21,010 nt of DNA from Branchiostoma floridae (GCF_000003815.2 NC_049993.1:20425419-20446428); one strand, 5' to 3'. Shown: positions 1-8,022, counted from the first letter of the stretch. Made by a program: numbers and translations. Notes: generated by a model not told the origin, from the letters alone.

Positions 1-514
1 GGGCAAGGAGTAAGCCCCCTGGTGGCTTGTTTTGAACTGCAGTGGGCCTTTTTGTTCGTAACTTAAGATAACTCGTGCGGGGATTGGTAGATATTTATAA
101 TTTTTGGGACACAGGTACCTTAGACGATGATTAACATAATGATATCTTATTTATGCAAATAAAGGAGTCATTTACATAAATAATGGGTAATCTTCTATCT
201 AAATGGATTGACCTCTATTAAGGGACACTGTCTTTCCCTTCTTGGGAGAAGTAGGTCAGATCAACAAATACAGCTGTTTGCTGTGGGTTTTTTTACAAGT
301 CAAGTGGCGGGGTCATGAGTATTTAACACATTACAATGGCAGACAATGTCCATTATACTATTTTTACCTTTGCCAAGAATGTTATGTTTTGAGATGTATT
401 TGTATTAGTCCATGACCTTAAATGCACTCCCCATAATAAGCCTTGATTATTTGGCGAAGGTATGTGTTTTGTGGAACTCTAGTATTAATCATGAAGTGCC
501 CTGCTTTCTTTCAG
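1..514. other. Intronic or upstream sequence, no feature seen
   Basis: AT-rich sequence ahead of the first recognisable exon. It ends in a pyrimidine tract and the AG acceptor at 513-514. I see no coding domain, RNA gene or clear repeat. Because the exon at 515 needs an upstream exon with a phase 1 donor, this stretch is most simply an intron of the PAN/EGF gene whose 5' end lies outside the window. Confidence 0.5.
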
Positions 515-784
515 ATTACTTCGACTTTTTTGACTGCTTCGACGGGAAATACATGCGAGCCCAGCTTTCCATTGTCGAGGACATACGCTATATCAGCATT
601 CACCAATGTGCCCAGAAGTGTGTGGAAGGGGCTGACCGTCTCCGGGAGGGGCAGTGTTTGTCCTTTAACTACCATAAACCATCAAGACAATGCACACTGA
701 TTACAGACAACAGAGCAACCGTACAGCCCTCATTTTTTTCTAACCTTGATAACTACATTGACTACGAGTACTGTGAGATGAAAG
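515..784 (+). CDS. Exon: PAN/apple domain 1
   Basis: The acceptor is the pyrimidine-rich TTTCTTTCAG ending at 514, and the donor is AAAG|GTGAGA. The exon is 90 codons long, phase 1 at both ends. It reads from DYFDFFDCF to EYCEMK and carries six cysteines spaced as in PAN/apple domains (DCF, QCAQ, KCVE, QCLS, QCTL, YCE). The central block is H-x-C-A-x-K-C followed by a G-x-C-L-S-F-N-Y strand, the usual PAN core. These domains bind protein or carbohydrate ligands outside the cell. An ATG at 412 opens the same frame but lies upstream of the acceptor, so it is not taken as the start. Confidence 0.82.
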
Positions 785-820
785 GTGAGATTACCCACAA
801 TTCACGTGAATTCTGGTGAA

Positions 821-1397
821 AAAGCTAAGGGCACAACCCGCCGTACGTGCAACAGCGTGCTTTCTACGTGCAAAAAAAGTGGGCAATCTTTTGGGATCCG
901 TAAGTACCGCCTCCGTACGAAATCCTACGGAATCCGGCGGATTTGGGAGCACGCAGACACGCCGTAGAACTTTTCGTGCATGCAGTACTTTCTCTGCGTT
1001 CGGCCTGCGGATTCACCCCGTACGAGCCAGTAGGGGTGACGCGCGTGCCTTGCACAGCGAGTAGAGTGAGTAAAGAAGCCGTACGTAAGCATCACTTGTA
1101 AGTACGGCCTGCATACGGTAATTTGGCAATCGCACAGAGATCATCGTACGTACACCTCACTTGCCACTTACTCAACGAACGATTGCACGCAACCGCTCAC
1201 GACCAGGCGTGGCGTGGAGATCACATAGTTGCACCTTGAACAACCGTGCGAGTGACGTGCGTTGAGACGTACTCCCGCCCTGCTCTTGCCATTCCTTCCC
1301 CACGTTTTAAGAAAAAACGTGACGGACGTGGCCTCAAAAAAAAAAACAAAAAAACGTACGGACAAAAAGCACGTACGGCCGGTTGTGCCCTTGGCTT
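821..1397. mobile_element. Non-autonomous DNA transposon with terminal inverted repeats, CpG-rich
   Basis: The left end (827-850, AAGGGCACAACCCGCCGTAC onward) and the right end (1369-1392) are inverted copies over 24 bp with one mismatch. The match extends outward to about 821 and 1397 with one further mismatch (AAAGCT against AAAGCC). The interior is about 0.5 kb, very rich in CG and in the palindrome CGTACG, unlike the AT-rich intron around it. It encodes no convincing transposase, so it is MITE-like. I could not find a clean target-site duplication, and the superfamily is not assigned. It lies in the intron between the two PAN exons. Confidence 0.75.
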
Positions 1398-1589
1398 TAC
1401 GTCTTACACCACATTTGATCGGGATTTGTTCCACGCGTCTGCTCTGGAAAGGTTGCATCCCATCATTGTCAATTGATAAAATAACGTTGTATTTCCAAAT
1501 ATAGAGACAGATCTGTCTGTGTTGTGTATTTCTATAGAGTCAGCCACTTTCACTTTATTTTTTTTATGCCACAAATTCTGTCTTTGCAG

Positions 1590-1856
1590 ACATTCTCAAC
1601 TTCTTCATTGCCCGTCCCGGCTATGTGCAAGACGGACACGATGACGCCATTGTCAGGCCACCCACAGTAACTCCCAGGATCTGTGCCTTACGGTGTTTGC
1701 GAGGAGCAGAAAACGTCCCAGCCGGGTCCTGTCTGTCGTTTGAGATCAAATCTATCGGCCGGCCGGACAATTGCCTGCTAAGCAGAGACACTCCGGAAAC
1801 AACGGGACTGCCACTGTCAGCCAGCCCCAGATTTAACTACTATCAAAGGAACATCG
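1590..1856 (+). CDS. Exon: PAN/apple domain 2
   Basis: The acceptor is TCTTTGCAG|AC and the donor ATCG|GTAGGT. The exon has 89 codons and is phase 1 at both ends. It reads DILNFFIARPGYVQDGHDDA and onward to NYYQRNIG. Four cysteines in the pattern ICALRC, SCLSF, NCL form the PAN core and align with the first PAN exon (QCAQKC, QCLSF, QCTL). The outer disulphide pair seen in domain 1 is missing, as in the shorter PAN subfamily. The next exon in frame is the EGF exon at 4556, across a 2.7-kb intron full of repeats. Confidence 0.82.
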
Positions 1857-1866
1857 GTAGGTTGAT

Positions 1867-3090
1867 TTGATATTGGTAACGTCATTAACTTACTTGAGTA
1901 CTGGCCGATGGAGGCTATATATATACATATCACCCTGGCTATATTCTGACATCAGACATAACATAGACCCAAATCAGTACGGCTGTCTATCTGGCCACTC
2001 AACAACTCACTGTCTAGTGGACATCATAAACCAACTTGCCGAAACATCCGACCAAAGGGGTACAATAACTAGCCTAGTGACAACTGACTTTGCTAAAGCC
2101 TTTGACCGCGTGGACCACCTTCTCGCTGTCAGAAGTCTACTTGACCTTGGTGTCAGACCTTCCGTTGCCCGTTGGGTTTGCTCCTTCCTTACTGCCCGGG
2201 AGCAAAGGGTAGTTTACAAAGGCACACATTCAGCTTGGATAACAACCACATGTGGCCTCCCACAGGGCACAGTTCTAGGCCCTCTGTTATTCCTAGCACT
2301 TATTAATAGTGCAAGCCAAGGTGCATCTTCAAAACATTGGAAATTCGTTGACGATCTCAACCTTGCGGAAAGTCGTAGCATCCAAACGGTTTCCACAATC
2401 CAGTCAGACCTTAATGATCTGCACAACTGGTCAGTGTCGCGTAATATGAAACTGCACCCCAAGAAGTGCAAAGTAATGCACATATTCTTCACAAGAGTCC
2501 CCCCTCCACTGCCACCTTTGTCGATCGCAAGTGAGCCGTTGGTCGAAGTCAAAGTCGTAAAACTTCTCGGACTGTATGTACAGGCAGACCTCGGCTGGAA
2601 CTCACACGTTGATCACATTGTGAAAAAAGGCAACCAGAGACTATTCATGCTTAGACAACTGGCACAGTTCAACCTCTCCCGGGAAGAGTTAGTAAGCTGT
2701 TACAAGACTTTCGTCCGCCCTACAACAGAGTATGCAGCGCCTGCATGGCATGCTGGACTTACAACACGACAACGTACGAGGATAGAATCTATCCAGAAAC
2801 GAGCCTGCCGGACAATCCTTGGTACTGATTACAAATCGTACGCGGAGGCTTGCCGAACACTGGACTTTCCCACACTCGATAGTCGGCGCGAAGACTTATG
2901 TTACAGATTCGCCAAACAGTTACTACTGTCTGAAAAGTTCAGAAACTGGCTACCACAGTACCGTAGTGAGGTTAGTGGCAGGAGAACTAGGTCCTCACAG
3001 CTCCTAGACACTATTTATGCCCGGACAGACAGATATAAAAGAAGCCCTATTCCCTACATGGTCCATCTGCTTAACAGTTTTAAAACGTAA
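1867..3090 (+). CDS. Reverse transcriptase fragment of non-LTR retrotransposon
   Basis: A 407-codon frame. The nominal ATG at 1867 lies in host intron sequence and is probably not a real start. Recognisable RT parts, in order, are: IDPNQYGCLSGHSTTH (finger region); TTDFAKAFDRVDH with catalytic Asp at residue 74; CGLPQGTVLGPLLF (motif B); and FVDDLNLAE (residues 160-168), whose FVDD at 160-163 is the YxDD-type catalytic box with F for Y. Then come NMKLHPKKCKVM, a thumb region, and the conserved C-terminal block with RIESIQKRACRTILG. The F-V-D-D-x-x-L-A-E form is common in invertebrate CR1/Jockey-superfamily RTs; the clade is not decided. The lack of any stop or frameshift over 1.1 kb suggests a young insertion. 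Confidence 0.88.
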   Translation: MILVTSLTYLSTGRWRLYIYISPWLYSDIRHNIDPNQYGCLSGHSTTHCLVDIINQLAETSDQRGTITSLVTTDFAKAFDRVDHLLAVRSLLDLGVRPSVARWVCSFLTAREQRVVYKGTHSAWITTTCGLPQGTVLGPLLFLALINSASQGASSKHWKFVDDLNLAESRSIQTVSTIQSDLNDLHNWSVSRNMKLHPKKCKVMHIFFTRVPPPLPPLSIASEPLVEVKVVKLLGLYVQADLGWNSHVDHIVKKGNQRLFMLRQLAQFNLSREELVSCYKTFVRPTTEYAAPAWHAGLTTRQRTRIESIQKRACRTILGTDYKSYAEACRTLDFPTLDSRREDLCYRFAKQLLLSEKFRNWLPQYRSEVSGRRTRSSQLLDTIYARTDRYKRSPIPYMVHLLNSFKT

Positions 3091-3240
3091 TGTCATCACA
3101 GGTGAAATCCACTGAACGGACACTATCGTAATGCGGCAGTTGCTTTAACGTCAACTTAAGTTTTAAAACCTTGCATGTCATTTTCTTGTTGTAATTCTCT
3201 GCGCAGTGCTGCCACATGTTTCCAACCGTTGTTACAGCTT
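1930..3240 (+). mobile_element. 5'-truncated non-LTR retrotransposon (CR1/Jockey-like)
   Basis: A sense-oriented insertion in the intron between PAN exon 2 and the first EGF exon. Similarity to non-LTR reverse transcriptases begins abruptly around 1930-1960, inside the RT domain, so the endonuclease and the first RT motifs are absent. This is the usual result of incomplete reverse transcription. The RT frame is open to the stop at 3088-3090 and is followed by an untranslated tail. The 3' boundary, set here near 3240, is approximate: I found no terminal microsatellite or poly(A) tail and no target-site duplication. Confidence 0.75.
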
Positions 3241-3593
3241 TAAGGAATCTTAAATATCAACATGATGAATATGTATTTTAGTGTTATCCACGGAATGTAG
3301 TGATTTTAGATAATACGTTATAGAGAAGCGGTTATAGCTTTTTATCAATATCTGTAGTGACTATGCAATTTAATGAATCCGTTTACAAATAAGATACCGT
3401 TTTTAGATAATCTATCAAGTATTTAATAGTTTATAATGTCTAGAACATGTTAATGAAACCTTTTAGTGTTAAAGCTACTCTCTGTTTGCATCGGCGCAAT
3501 TCAGTCTGTCGCACATGTACAGTTCTGCGAAGCCGTTGTTTTCCAATGTACAAAGTTATTGTTTGTCAATAAACCAGTCATTATTAATAAAGG
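3241..3593. other. Intron, no feature seen
   Basis: AT-rich sequence downstream of the retrotransposon. It may contain more of its 3' tail, but I see no coding domain, inverted repeat or RNA gene. Confidence 0.4.
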
Positions 3594-3730
3594 GTTAATG
3601 CCCCGCCTTATCCTCGGTGTATATGGTGAGATAATCCCTGGTCAGGTGCGATAACCACCTCATAAACCACCGAGTGAGATGACCAGGGATTATCTCACCA
3701 TATACACCAAGGATAGGGCGGGGCATTAAC
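3594..3730. repeat. Foldback element with 51-bp arms and TTAA at both ends
   Basis: Arm 3594-3644 and arm 3680-3730 are inverted copies with 49 of 51 positions matching, around a 35-bp loop. Each outer end reads G-TTAA-TGCCCC, so the element is bounded by TTAA on both sides. TTAA target sites are known for piggyBac and Kolobok transposons, so a palindromic MITE from one of those groups is likely. In RNA it would fold into one long hairpin. Confidence 0.85.
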
Positions 3731-3819
3731 GTTATTTTCATATAGCCTATCCAACCGACACAGTTATTTCACACAAATTCTTTTATAACAAATAATAAAC
3801 ATTACATAAAATACATTTG

Positions 3820-3821
<2 letters not shown>

Positions 3822-3874
<53 letters not shown>
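3822..3874. repeat. (AT)n microsatellite
   Basis: An uninterrupted run of alternating A and T of about 50 bp, followed by interrupted TATACATATATACA sequence to about 3900. It is intronic. Confidence 0.95.
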
Positions 3875-3880
<6 letters not shown>

Positions 3881-4043
3881 TACAATACAATGTATATATA
3901 CAAACCATTAAGCCATTTCATCATCATCATTTAACTGATTATTTTAATCAATTAATTTAACTAATCATCCGTTTGTGAGATAGCATATCAGCATCAAGAT
4001 GTGGCTTATTTGCAATACAAACTAGAAAGTGTAGTCCTGGTAA

Positions 4044-4210
4044 CCCCCATGCGGAGCCTTTTCACGTGGGCACGACAAAGTACATATATACGAAGTTTGG
4101 GTAGGCATCGGCTTAATCACGTTAGGAAACAATAATGAAAAATGTGTAAAATCAGCATATAAATGCGCGAATTCCTTTTCAAGTATCCCTATATCCCCCA
4201 TGTGGAACCT
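4044..4210. repeat. Short direct repeats about 150 bp apart
   Basis: CCCCCATGCGGAGCCT at 4044-4059 recurs as CCCCCATGTGGAACCT at 4195-4210 (14 of 16 identical, same orientation). They could be ends of a small repeat or an old duplication. There is no coding evidence between them. Confidence 0.4.
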
Positions 4211-4323
4211 CAATTAACATAACCAATCAATCCTAATATTTTAGACAGTTATGCATGGTTTACAAACAACTGTACAAAAATTTTTCATGACTGTCCCCCG
4301 TACATCTATAATGGTGCGGTCCA

Positions 4324-4359
4324 AAAAGTGTGCGGTTATTCTAATAACCGCACACTTTT
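4324..4359. repeat. Perfect 17-bp hairpin palindrome
   Basis: AAAAGTGTGCGGTTATT at 4324-4340 is followed after 2 bases by its exact reverse complement at 4343-4359. It lies in the intron before the first EGF exon and is probably the core or relic of a second foldback transposon. Confidence 0.85.
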
Positions 4360-4555
4360 GAGGTTACGGCCTGATAACCCATAGGAAATGAAGGCCTCTG
4401 ATTAGTCAACTCCATCTGGCTATATGATAATGTTTGTTATGTTCTACCTGCAAATCTAACCTTCACAATCTTGCAAGTTAGCCCAAGCATTTGTGTACAA
4501 ATCTTTTATAGTGCAATCTAAAAGTTACACAAAGTATTTCTTTGTGCTTTCCCAG

Positions 4556-4660
4556 ACGTCTGTTTCCACAATTCATGTGTCCACGGCTACTGTACGAGCG
4601 AGGATGGCAGAATCACCTGCGTTTGTGACACCGGCTGGGGAGGAGACACCTGCGACACAG
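4556..4660 (+). CDS. Exon: EGF-like domain 1 (six-cysteine type)
   Basis: The acceptor is CTTTCCCAG|AC and the donor ACAG|GTAACA. The exon has 35 codons, phase 1-1. It reads DVCFHNSCVHGYCTSEDGRI then TCVCDTGWGGDTCDT. The six cysteines follow the canonical EGF spacing with the C-x-C-x(5)-G-x-x-C end. It lacks the Asp/Asn hydroxylation residue between C3 and C4 (Ser there). It is too short for a 60-codon ORF filter and is found only through its splice sites. Confidence 0.82.
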
Positions 4661-4992
4661 GTAACACTTCTGATCCTGCAGTCCCAAACAACTCCGCTAG
4701 AACACGCATTAGGGAAGCCCGTCTGTTCTTCTGCTACCGGTACCGTACGTTGATCTCGAAGCGTAATTCTTGAGACGAAGCCGCGAACGACAGTGCTTTT
4801 TCAGTACCTGATGGCTTTTATCGCACACCGTGCCCCCTACTCGGCTCGATATGTATTTTTTTTTCTATTGCGTAATCATGTCATTGTGACATTGACTGGA
4901 TTGCTACATAATGTCAACATATAAACTCTATTGCTGTAAAATCAAAGTATCAATTGATAAAGGAAATAAATCTACCACACACCTTCTTTTAG

Positions 4993-5136
4993 TTTGTTCT
5001 CTTGGAACATTCGGGCCCGGGTGCACGGAGACCTGCCACTGTGCTGACGGCATATCTGTGTGTGACGTACAGACCGGAGAATGCTCTACTGGTGGATGTA
5101 CCATAGGATGGTCCGGACCCAACTGTCAGATAGCTG
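4993..5136 (+). CDS. Exon: eight-Cys EGF-like domain, alpha subtype
   Basis: The acceptor is CTTCTTTTAG|TT and the donor GCTG|GTAACA. The exon is 144 nt, phase 1-1. It reads (V)CSLGTFGPGCTETCHCADG then ISVCDVQTGECSTGG and CTIGWSGPNCQIAG. Eight cysteines in the order GxFGxxC, TCHC, VCD, TGxC, GGC, NCQ are typical of MEGF10/SREC/Tie-like extracellular repeats rather than canonical EGF. It is one codon longer than most sister exons at the 3' end (CQIAG against CQTG). Confidence 0.88.
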
Positions 5137-5262
5137 GTAACAATTAACGTACATACTCAATCAAACGTGTGACGTCATGATGTCAACGGTTATGCAAAAC
5201 ATACAGAATCTCTGTCTACTACCTTGAGATGTTGATATTCCTACCGAAGGTTTCCCTTTCAG

Positions 5263-5406
5263 TCTGCCCACCCGGACAGTTCGGACTCGGCTGTAACAAC
5301 ACCTGTCGCTGTGCGAGCGGAGGTTCCGTGTGTGACACCGAGACTGGGGTCTGCTCTAGTGGAGGGTGTATCGCCGGGTGGCAGGGGAACAATTGCCAAA
5401 TTCAGG
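5263..5406 (+). CDS. Exon: eight-Cys EGF-like domain, beta subtype
   Basis: The acceptor is TTTCCCTTTCAG|TC and the donor TTCAGG|GTGAGC. The exon is 144 nt, phase 1-1. It reads (V)CPPGQFGLGCNNTCRCASG then GSVCDTETGVCSSGG and CIAGWQGNNCQIQG. The GQFGLGC and ASGGSVCDTETGVC signatures define the beta subtype, shared with the exons at 7048 and 7882. NNT is a possible N-glycosylation site. Confidence 0.88.
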
Positions 5407-5490
5407 GTGAGCGCCAACGTTTAGACTCAATTTGGATTGGATTGAAAGAGGATTTATCAATTAAAGCCATAGAATTTGATACATGTGCTG

Positions 5491-5643
5491 TACACACACA
5501 CACACACACACACTCTCACACACTCACTCAGACACACACACACACGCGCACACACACACACACACACTCACACAAACGCACACGCACACACACATACACA
5601 CACACACTCACACACGCGCACACACACACGCGCACACACACAC

Positions 5644-5683
<40 letters not shown>
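5491..5683. repeat. (CA)n microsatellite, interrupted
   Basis: About 190 bp of CA/CACG/CACT dinucleotide repeats in the intron between the beta exon (ending 5406) and the EGF exon at 5768. The alternating purine-pyrimidine sequence, with CGCG steps, could adopt Z-DNA. The His-Thr reading frames through it are low-complexity artefacts. Confidence 0.97.
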
Positions 5684-5686
<3 letters not shown>

Positions 5687-5767
5687 CCTTGACTCCCGAG
5701 CAGCACTTTTGCACCCTCCCAGCATAGCGCAAATAAGTGTTGATTACGTTGAGTTTGGATTTTTCAG

Positions 5768-5872
5768 ACTACTGCACCCCCAATCCTTGTATCAACGGAG
5801 CCTGTGTGAATGGAGCAAGTGGTTACACCTGCTCGTGTCACGCGGGTTGGCAAGGGGCCAATTGTGATGCAG
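5768..5872 (+). CDS. Exon: EGF-like domain (six-cysteine, hydroxylation-site type)
   Basis: The acceptor is GGATTTTTCAG|AC and the donor GCAG|GTAAAA. The exon has 35 codons, phase 1-1. It reads [20 protein letters not shown] then [15 protein letters not shown]. Six canonical EGF cysteines are present, and C-x-N-x4-Y-x-C-x-C fits the Asp/Asn beta-hydroxylation pattern. It aligns with the exon at 4556 and splits the alpha/beta series. Confidence 0.87.
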
Positions 5873-6042
5873 GTAAAAGATCGTAATTTGTAAACCGAAG
5901 ACGAAGCAGATAAATGTATCACAAGTCTAATCTGCTATCAATTTGTGATGAACGTAAGATAAATGTAGATCGGTTAGGATGTTGTCATGATCATTTTGAT
6001 AACTCTTGGTGATTTTTTTTTTTTTTTTGCTTTTTAATTCAG

Positions 6043-6183
6043 CCTGCACTGCTGGAACATTCGGGCTCAAGTGTGCGGAGACCTGCCACTGTGCTGGCGG
6101 CACGTCCGTGTGTGACGTACAGACCGGGGTATGTTCTACTGGTGGATGTGCTGCAGGATGGTCCGGACCGAACTGTCAGACAG
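6043..6183 (+). CDS. Exon: eight-Cys EGF-like domain, alpha subtype
   Basis: The acceptor lies after a run of 17 T (TTTTTAATTCAG|CC) and the donor is ACAG|GTAAAG. The exon has 47 codons, phase 1-1. It reads (A)CTAGTFGLKCAETCHCAGG then TSVCDVQTGVCSTGG and CAAGWSGPNCQTG. The eight-cysteine spacing is identical to the exon at 4993. The expected partner beta exon does not follow it. Confidence 0.88.
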
Positions 6184-6509
6184 GTAAAGAAACCTGAAAA
6201 GAAAAACACATCGCACACTTCAGCCTACTGCCTTGCGATGTAGCGACGTTCTTACCACCGTGAAACGGAGGTATTATAGTGACTACTCACTTCGGAGTGT
6301 TTGTAATGGATATGACTTACCACAAGATAATTAGAGAATGCCTGTACCGATTGTTTTGATACATGTATCTAGTACGTGGTCGTTATAAGACCTTATTACC
6401 CTTGCTGGGTTATCGCCGTGGACGTTAAAGTTATGATTTCGGTAGCGCATGCATTTTTATGATATAACGTTATTGCGCCGCTTGCTTGTTAATTAGGTCC
6501 TGTGTCTGG
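6184..6509. other. Intron with a possible relic of an alpha-beta intron
   Basis: At 6210-6258 the text CTACTGCCTTGCGATGT, followed by GTTCTTACC, resembles the 3' half of the intron that precedes the beta exon at 7048 (CTACTGCCTTAAGATGT, later ATTCTTACC). No beta exon follows here. The rest of the intron shows nothing recognisable. Confidence 0.35.
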
Positions 6510-6760
6510 CTGTTCTTCTGCTACTGGTACCGTTGGATTTGAACTCGAAGCGTAATTCTTGAGACGAAGCCGCGAACGACAGTGCTTTTTCAGTACCTGA
6601 TGGCTTTTATCGCACACCGTGCCCCCCTACTCGGCTCGATATGTATTTTTTTCTATTGCGTAATCGTGTCATTGTGACATTGACTGGATTGCTACATAAT
6701 GCCAACATATAAACTCTATAATTGCTATAAAACCAAAGTCTACCACGCATCTTCTTTTAG

Positions 6761-6901
6761 TTTGTTTTCTTGGAACGTTCGGGCCCGGGTGCTCGGAGAC
6801 CTGTCACTGTGCGGACGGCATATCTGTGTGTGACATCCAGACCGGAGAGTGTTCTACCAGTGGCTGTACTGCAGGATGGTCCGGACCCAACTGTCAGACA
6901 G
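6761..6901 (+). CDS. Exon: eight-Cys EGF-like domain, alpha subtype (copy B)
   Basis: The acceptor is TCTTCTTTTAG|TT and the donor ACAG|GTAACA. The exon has 47 codons, phase 1-1. It reads (V)CFLGTFGPGCSETCHCADG then ISVCDIQTGECSTSG and CTAGWSGPNCQTG. It is the closest relative of the exon at 4993 through the segmental duplication, differing by only a few residues. Confidence 0.88.
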
Positions 6902-7047
6902 GTAACAATTATCGTAACTGTTCCATACTGAATCAAACATGTTGCGCCATGATGTCGTTAACGGTTATGCAAAACATACATTGTCTCTGTCTACTGCCTT
7001 AAGATGTTTATATTGTATCACATTCTTACCGAATGTTTCCCTTCTAG

Positions 7048-7188
7048 CCTGCCAGGCCGGACAGTTCGGACTCGGATGTAACGGCACCTGCCACTGTGCG
7101 AGCGGAGGTTCCGTGTGTGACACCGAGACTGGGGTCTGCACTAGTGGACGTTGTAGCGCCGGGTGGCAGGGGAACAACTGTCAAGAAG
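7048..7188 (+). CDS. Exon: eight-Cys EGF-like domain, beta subtype (copy B)
   Basis: The acceptor is TTTCCCTTCTAG|CC and the donor GAAG|GTGAAC. The exon has 47 codons, phase 1-1. It reads (A)CQAGQFGLGCNGTCHCASG then GSVCDTETGVCTSGR and CSAGWQGNNCQEG. It is nearly identical to the exon at 5263 in its central part. NGT is a possible N-glycosylation site. Confidence 0.88.
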
Positions 7189-7377
7189 GTGAACTTAAAA
7201 ACGTACACGACATAGGATTGAAAGAAAGTTGAACAACAGATTCAAATGCTCATTGAAGAGAAAAAAGAAATGATGAAATGCGCGGCTTTTTTTTGGTAAC
7301 AAACATTTCGGTTTGCTGTAGTTTTAACGTCTTTTCTTCTTCTTTAATGAGCAACTTCATCTTGTGTTTTCTTGCAG

Positions 7378-7518
7378 TTTGTGATCCGGGATCGTTTGGG
7401 CCTGGGTGCAGCAGTATATGCCACTGCGCGGACGGCGTTTCTGTGTGTGACCACCAGACTGGTCTGTGCGGAAGTGGGGGCTGTGCGGCCGGATGGAGGG
7501 GAAACAACTGCCAGACAG
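7378..7518 (+). CDS. Exon: eight-Cys EGF-like domain, alpha-like
   Basis: The acceptor is TTTCTTGCAG|TT and the donor ACAG|GTTTTG. The exon has 47 codons, phase 1-1. It reads (V)CDPGSFGPGCSSICHCADG then VSVCDHQTGLCGSGG and CAAGWRGNNCQTG. It is alpha-like in its first half (FGPGC, CHCADG) but ends GNNCQ like the beta subtype, so it is either the most diverged alpha or a hybrid. The donor GTTTTG is weak compared with the sister exons. Confidence 0.85.
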
Positions 7519-7881
7519 GTTTTGCATGGCTTTCTGATCATATCTGTGGGCAACAGTACCAGGAAGTTTTGTTTTTTCTTAGGAAGACTGCAGTAGTAAT
7601 TCCATGTGAACGTTTCGTGCTGAGACAAAATTTTGGTTCTTTTCCATGTGAACTACTGACACAGCCGAACTTCCGTGCAATCATTATTATTGCTTATTGA
7701 ATGTCTACTACTACATACTTACGTTCTAGTATGTGTCCATGGCAATATTGTACTTTCAGTGATGCTGGACTGACTACAACGTGCTCCTAAAACTGATAAC
7801 ATGTTTTATTTTTGCAGATCAGGAGAGGTCTTCATGCTTTGGTATCTCTTATGCTAATGAATAGCTGCTTTTGAATTACAG
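7519..7881. other. Intron, no feature seen
   Basis: Unique AT-rich sequence between EGF exons, with no domain, repeat or RNA gene that I can support. Confidence 0.45.
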
Positions 7882-8022
7882 CCTGTCCGCCCGGACAGTT
7901 CGGACCCGGCTGTACCGGCACCTGCCACTGTGCGAGCGGAGGTTCCGTGTGTGACACCGAGACTGGGGTCTGCACCAGCGGTGGCTGTAGCGCAGGGTGG
8001 GAGGGGAGCAACTGTCAAACAG
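7882..8022 (+). CDS. Exon: eight-Cys EGF-like domain, beta subtype, GC donor
   Basis: The acceptor is TTTTGAATTACAG|CC. The exon has 47 codons, phase 1-1. It reads (A)CPPGQFGPGCTGTCHCASG then GSVCDTETGVCTSGG and CSAGWEGSNCQTG. The exon ends AAACAG, but the intron begins GCACGA instead of GT. It is the only exon of this gene without a GT donor. GC-AG introns are a known minor class, so the splice is still plausible, since the AG-end position and phase match all sister exons. Confidence 0.85.

Larger units (their letters stand above)
4723..5406 (+). repeat. Segmental duplication, copy A (alpha-beta EGF exon pair with introns)
   Basis: This block, from CTGTTCTTCTGCTAC onward, matches 6510-7188 across 250 bp of upstream intron, the alpha EGF exon, the intron between, and the beta EGF exon. 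The offset is about 1,787 bp. The intron upstream of the alpha exon is as well conserved as the exons, apart from small indels, so the duplication looks fairly recent. Similarity fades after the beta exon donor. Confidence 0.85.
6510..7188 (+). repeat. Segmental duplication, copy B (alpha-beta EGF exon pair with introns)
   Basis: The partner of 4723-5406, in the same orientation. It starts at the shared CTGTTCTTCTGCTAC and ends with the beta exon. Upstream flanks of the two copies are unrelated, which fixes the left breakpoint to within a few bases. Copy B lacks about 20 bp of the copy A intron before the alpha acceptor and has about 10 bp more before the beta acceptor. Confidence 0.85.

Noticed and set aside
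816-1504. Several frames of 60-96 codons on both strands
   Set aside because: They lie inside the CpG-rich inverted-repeat transposon and show no transposase motif.
2214-2552. Minus-strand 112-codon frame
   Set aside because: Shadow of the reverse transcriptase frame.
4022-4213. 63-codon minus-strand frame with HMGD and HGGYQD segments
   Set aside because: It only reflects the short direct repeats at 4044 and 4195; there is no domain or splice support.
5476-5867. Long His-Thr reading frames
   Set aside because: They are translations of the (CA)n microsatellite. The true exon nearby is 5768-5872, bounded by splice sites and EGF cysteines.
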